This document shows, one piece after another, positions 60,801-64,000 of a stretch of 64,000 nt of DNA (position 1 is the stretch's first letter; each line of letters opens with the position of its first letter). The notes beneath the pieces are model-generated. The model ran no database searches and was not told the DNA's origin. It saw only the letters and a program-made list of their open reading frames with translations. The translations under genes were made by a program, and so were the position numbers. The stretch covers positions 4,254,471 through 4,318,470 of the forward strand of contig NC_066833.1 of NCBI RefSeq assembly GCF_001640805.2, in the 5' to 3' direction. This stretch comes from Lates calcarifer. Taxonomy: Eukaryota; Chordata; Actinopteri; Centropomidae.

Positions 60801-63800
60801 AAATATTTCAACTGCAACAGAAAAACCTGGTCTGTGTTCATGTGGGTAACTGAAACTGTATTTGGAAATGAAAACATGGATGTTGATTTCAACCTGCAGT
60901 TCACCTGGCAACTGACCTTTTCCTTGTTTATGAACTTATAAAGGCAGCAGTGGAGGGGTGGCTGCTGGGCTGTAGGGCAGCAACAAGTGATTATTTTTTA
61001 CTACTGATTAATCTCCCTATATCTTTTAACAAATAAAAACATCAAACAATCTCTAGCTTGAAATTTAGACCTTAACGGGGTCAGCTTGGGCTCTGGGAAC
61101 TTGTGATGGGCATTTTTACTATTTCTTGTTTGATACACAAGCCAATTGAGAGATTCACCAAAGAAAATAATACATAGATCAATCAATAATGAAAATAATC
61201 ACTATTCAAGGCCCTACTTGAAGTGTTTGGACGCACCTCCATGTGTCTCATTGTGTTTTATCTAGAAAGGAGTTTAAGAGTTTCTCATCCCAAGTCAAAT
61301 GCATTGCAAGTTGGCCTGAAACCACAGCAAGAGGGGTTCTTGTTCCTTTGTTTTACTGCCTGCACATTCAGATGGTGTTTGAGTGTGAATGTGAAGGCAC
61401 TAACCTGTCTTTAGCTTTATGGGACAATAACTGTGTTCCAATGCTTGGAAGTCCAACTGGCCTCAGACAGTACAAAAGTCTATTCTGGGTGAGTTTTATT
61501 AGGGTAGGTTTGGCTGGTTAAGTGAGAGAAACTGTCACACGGTGAAGGACTGCTGGACAATACAATCCAATACAACCATCTATCTGATGGCAGTTTGTCT
61601 GGCCCTTGGTTCTGCTATGTCGTGATATATATCGTGCTGCACAGATGCTTGGCTTAACATTTCTTCAGTTACACAAATACAAACACAAGACCTTCACACT
61701 TCAGCTATTGTCTTATGTTGGTAGTGGAGAATAAACTGTGCTGCACACCAGTGAGAATAAGGTCTAACAACCTTTAAGTCGTCTATAGGACATTCAGTAT
61801 TTACAAACTGGTTTGGTTCTGATTGCCAAAAATATTCAATACTTAAAATTCATCAGTCTCTCACATCTGAAGAGACCTTCTTTTAAGCAGCTGTGATCAA
61901 ACTGAGCCTCAAAGTTGATTCTTGACCTTGGAAACAACAGTTCAAGTGACAGGTATGATCAAAAAATGGGAATTTGATGAAAAATGGGCAAATCCATCTG
62001 CTGAGGAAGACAGTGCAATACAACTGAAAGCTCCAGAACAGCAGACTTTGCGGTGTGATTGTTCTATCAACATGTCTTATAAATATAGTGACTCACTGGA
62101 TTCATAAGTGGACATTCTTATTTTTCATCAGCTTCTGAAAAAATGTTCCAGGTTGTGCGAGCTCTAACTAAATAGTTCAAAACATTATATCAACCTTTGA
62201 CATAACAGAAACAGTATACAGTCTATCACTCTAATTTCACCTGATGACTGAGTCTGTGCGGTTGCAGCCTGGTATGGACGAGGCCTTCTCCCCCGGTGAG
62301 CCCAGGATCTGCAGTGTTGTGTTGATGTCTACCTCCGTGGAGTGTTTGATGGAAAACTCCATCACCTCGGAGGGGATTAATGGCGTTTCGCCCTGAGGGT
62401 CGTCTGCTAATAGATACCCTGCAGAGTGTATGAATAGATGAAGACATGTTATACAGCCTGTTCAGTTTTGCTGAGCTTAGATTTTACCAATATTTTTAAT
62501 TAAAAAAACAAAATGTACATTTTGTTTTTTAAAAAAGAATAGATCATCATCAACATAATGGCTATCCAGCAGACCTGGAATTATTTTTCAGTCCTAAGAA
62601 AATCAATCAAAAAAATTTTGACAATCAAATTTTCTGTTTCTTTCTTCTTATTTTTTAATGCTTGCCTGTTGTGAATATATTTGGTCAGTTGGTCAGTCAA
62701 CAGCCAACCATTTTTCACTATTTTCCATTTAATAAACCAAACAATTAATTAAGTAATTAATATTATTTGACAACTGTTAATGGCATCCCTGGTATCCTGC
62801 TATGTATCAGAATAAAATATGAAAGCATTACTGTCAGCATGAAAGAAGTGTGACTCAGCAACTTGACAATAGAAGGGCATAAAGTTTATCTTCGAACAAT
62901 TGTCTAGTTTTAGAGAATAAAAAAATAAAAAATTCTGCTTTAAAGGCGTCTCCTTTTGGCAGAGCGGCCCACCCAGCCCAAACGGTAAATTAAACAGTAC
63001 TGCTTTGCACACTTTAATGATGCTGATTCAGACAATATTTCATTAACTCACACCCACAGAACCGGGTGGAGTTCAGTTCTTCTGTCTTGTTCACAAATAA
63101 AGTCAGTTAAGTGGAATATGCTGCACTGGAAAAGTCATTTGCATCCACAACACTATAAAACAGTCAGATTATGGTATATTAGAACAATATGGCTTTTTAT
63201 TAACTACCTTTTCTAGTGTGTACATTTGCGTGCAATTCTATATTTTTTCATATTTTTTCTCATATTGTAAATGATCATTGCTGCCACTAAGTATCTTATT
63301 CTGCATGTGTATGAGGACATACAAAAATCACTAGTTTTACTATCTACATTTAAAATACACCGCACTTTGCAGCTTATGCACAATGTGACACATGGATCAT
63401 AAAAGTCACATCTAATCAATGCAACACAAGAGGAAATAAAAATAATCTGCTAATAAGTCAGACAATCCTCAGTATAGAGACCAGAGTGTAATCAGAAACA
63501 TTAAAATGCAAAACATCAGCGAGGAAAAAATTATGTCTTCCTCAAAAATGAAAAGCATTTGTGCATTGTGTGTCGAGTCCCAACCCTGCCCTCGTGTTGA
63601 TCGAGGAAATCGGCTGAGAGATCAGACAGCCCCAGAAAATGCCACCAAAGGCACAAGCAAACAAACAAAAGTGTTGTCCTACTGCTGACCTGAGACCAGT
63701 ATGAGCCAGTGGATGTCCTCATAGAGGTCATCCAGGACCTTGCGGTCCACTGATCCAGGGTCAGATGATGCCATGAGGTGCTGCTGAGTTCTCTGGAGTT

Positions 63801-63835
63801 GACCATGCAGCCGTGTCACCCGGTCTTCCAGCAGG
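49662..63835 (-). CDS. xpo4: XPO4, exportin-4 (C-terminal part; 5' exons outside window)
   Basis: Exportin-4 is a RanGTP-dependent nuclear export receptor for cargoes including eIF5A and SMAD3, and also imports SOX factors. Thirteen exons join in phase on the minus strand: 63690-63835, 62241-62418, 59069-59228, 58788-58957, 57654-57828, 55234-55440, 54960-55046, 54270-54450, 54042-54163, 53802-53932, 52817-52934, 51747-51839 and 49662-49859. They encode about 654 residues; human XPO4 has 1,151, so roughly the N-terminal 500 residues are missing to the right. Recognisable blocks, nearly identical to human, include DRVTRLHGQLQR, LSPQMGKDIVWFLRRWAKTY, ASRSPPLHLLSSSVQR, ALCGIAEATQIDNVASLFSF, LLTNLLSKEFIDFSDT, CNQYYKLITFICEIFPEKIP and the end EEFVANVGGLLCVK. 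The protein is built of HEAT repeats. The largest introns here are 62,240-59,229 and 57,653-55,441, with repeats only. Confidence 0.97.
50719..50752. repeat. TA microsatellite
   Basis: About 17 uninterrupted TA units in an xpo4 intron. Confidence 0.95.
50850..51090 (-). mobile_element. Non-LTR retrotransposon (LINE) fragment
   Basis: The minus strand encodes HVTSVLATLHWLTVSF then IDFKALLLVYKAL, the C-terminal signature of fish LINE reverse-transcriptase proteins (usual form SLHWLPV then IDFKILLLVYKAL). The plus-strand text 'gagccagtggagtgtagcca' just beside it is also typical of the 3' side of such elements. Only a short decayed piece remains in the xpo4 intron. Confidence 0.8.
51965..52330 (+). 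repeat. Common fish interspersed repeat in xpo4 intron
   Basis: The blocks 'cagatggccgcccaccctga', 'caaggtttctgcctctaaaa', 'cctagtgcttgttaatggtg' and 'tatggcctagacctgctctt' are typical of a very abundant teleost repeat, often the tail of LINE-like elements. The plus-strand frame through it is not a gene. Confidence 0.8.
55660..56030 (-). mobile_element. Second decayed Tc1-like fragment
   Basis: This xpo4 intron piece matches the 26.4-26.86 kb fossil in order and wording: 'aaaaccaacata', 'agtgtcttag', 'ccagaacagc', 'aggtctctgaaagtctcta', 'tctggtgattgtgaaggcc' and 'atgtgattcacac'. It is derived from the transposase region and has no open frame. Confidence 0.8.
56255..56400. repeat. SINE-like repeat fragment
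   Basis: The run 'ggagagacaggaaac' through 'gacatgcagcaaatggtc' to 'gatggaaccaggatcttgct' and 'gccctaaccactgggg' resembles a widespread fish element with a B-box-like segment and a terminal 'ccctaaccact' block. Confidence 0.55.
56401..57653. other. xpo4 intron, nothing recognised
   Basis: AT-rich intron sequence with an A run at about 57128-57143. No exon was seen. Confidence 0.5.
57832..57895. repeat. CAGG/CAGA microsatellite abutting an xpo4 splice acceptor
   Basis: CAGG units run at 57834-57863, followed by CAGA/GAGA units. On the minus strand this is a CCTG/CTGT tract that ends directly in the acceptor 'cctgctcag' of the exon starting at 57828, so the repeat acts as its polypyrimidine tract. 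Confidence 0.9.
59229..62240. other. Large xpo4 intron with CA microsatellites
   Basis: No exon was recognised on either strand in these 3 kb. CA-rich tracts lie at about 60155-60180, 60283-60297 and 60306-60340. Confidence 0.5.
62419..63689. other. xpo4 intron, nothing recognised
   Basis: AT-rich with no exon, RNA gene or named repeat seen. Bases 63,836-64,000 are the start of the next intron. Confidence 0.5.
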
Positions 63836-64000
63836 CTGCAGGATGAGGACAAAAAAAAGATAAAAGTCAGCATGGATAACAACAACTCCAAGATCATACC
63901 AAATCCTCAGTGTCGGACACCTGGAACAGAAAACTCAAACATAAATGATAATCATTAATTGTAGGTTGGCTGCATATTTTTTACTACACTTTTAAGTCAG

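Overview
The window looks like nuclear DNA of a ray-finned fish, most likely a percomorph teleost. The genes have many short exons with GT/AG introns. CA/GT microsatellites are dense, and several familiar fish interspersed repeats and Tc1-like transposon remains are present. No prokaryotic, organellar or viral genes were recognised. Exon boundaries below were worked out by reading splice sites and codon phase by eye. Protein identities come from recognising family sequence, without a database search.

Layout: (1) 1-19,050, plus strand: rif1, the replication-timing and double-strand-break repair factor, without its first exons. 29 coding exons are visible from 735 to the stop at 18,412-18,414. 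The 3.2-kb disordered exon contains three apparent one-base insertions. (2) 20,540-25,127, plus strand: a short gene of the COLQ type (collagen tail subunit of acetylcholinesterase) with a proline-rich attachment motif, about twelve small Gly-X-Y exons and a C-terminal trimerisation-like segment. No cysteine-rich tail was found. (3) 25,128-42,500: a region without recognised conserved protein genes. It holds a fossil Tc1-like fragment, a nearly full-length Tc1-like element (29,227-30,842), a probable plus-strand spliced non-coding transcript (28.26-35.34 kb) with a strong 61-nt-arm hairpin in an intron, a convergent minus-strand transcript with a duplicated first exon (35.5-37.1 kb), and a minus-strand array of duplicated exon-like units (37.5-39.5 kb). 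(4) 42,520-46,950, minus strand: eef1akmt1 (N6AMT2), complete in four coding exons, encoding about 217 residues. (5) 47,970-64,000, minus strand: xpo4 (exportin-4), the C-terminal 13 coding exons (about 654 residues) and a long 3'UTR. The gene runs off the right edge.

XPO4 and EEF1AKMT1 are also neighbours on human chromosome 13q12, so that pair is conserved synteny. RIF1 (human 2q23) and a COLQ-type gene beside it are a fish-specific arrangement or reflect rearrangement. The genes do not form one pathway: RIF1 acts with PP1 on chromatin, the COLQ-like protein would be secreted and anchor cholinesterase in extracellular matrix, EEF1AKMT1 methylates translation factor eEF1A, and XPO4 exports nuclear cargo. 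The parts most worth a second look are the truncated COLQ-like gene, the frame breaks in rif1, and the unannotated 28-40 kb interval.
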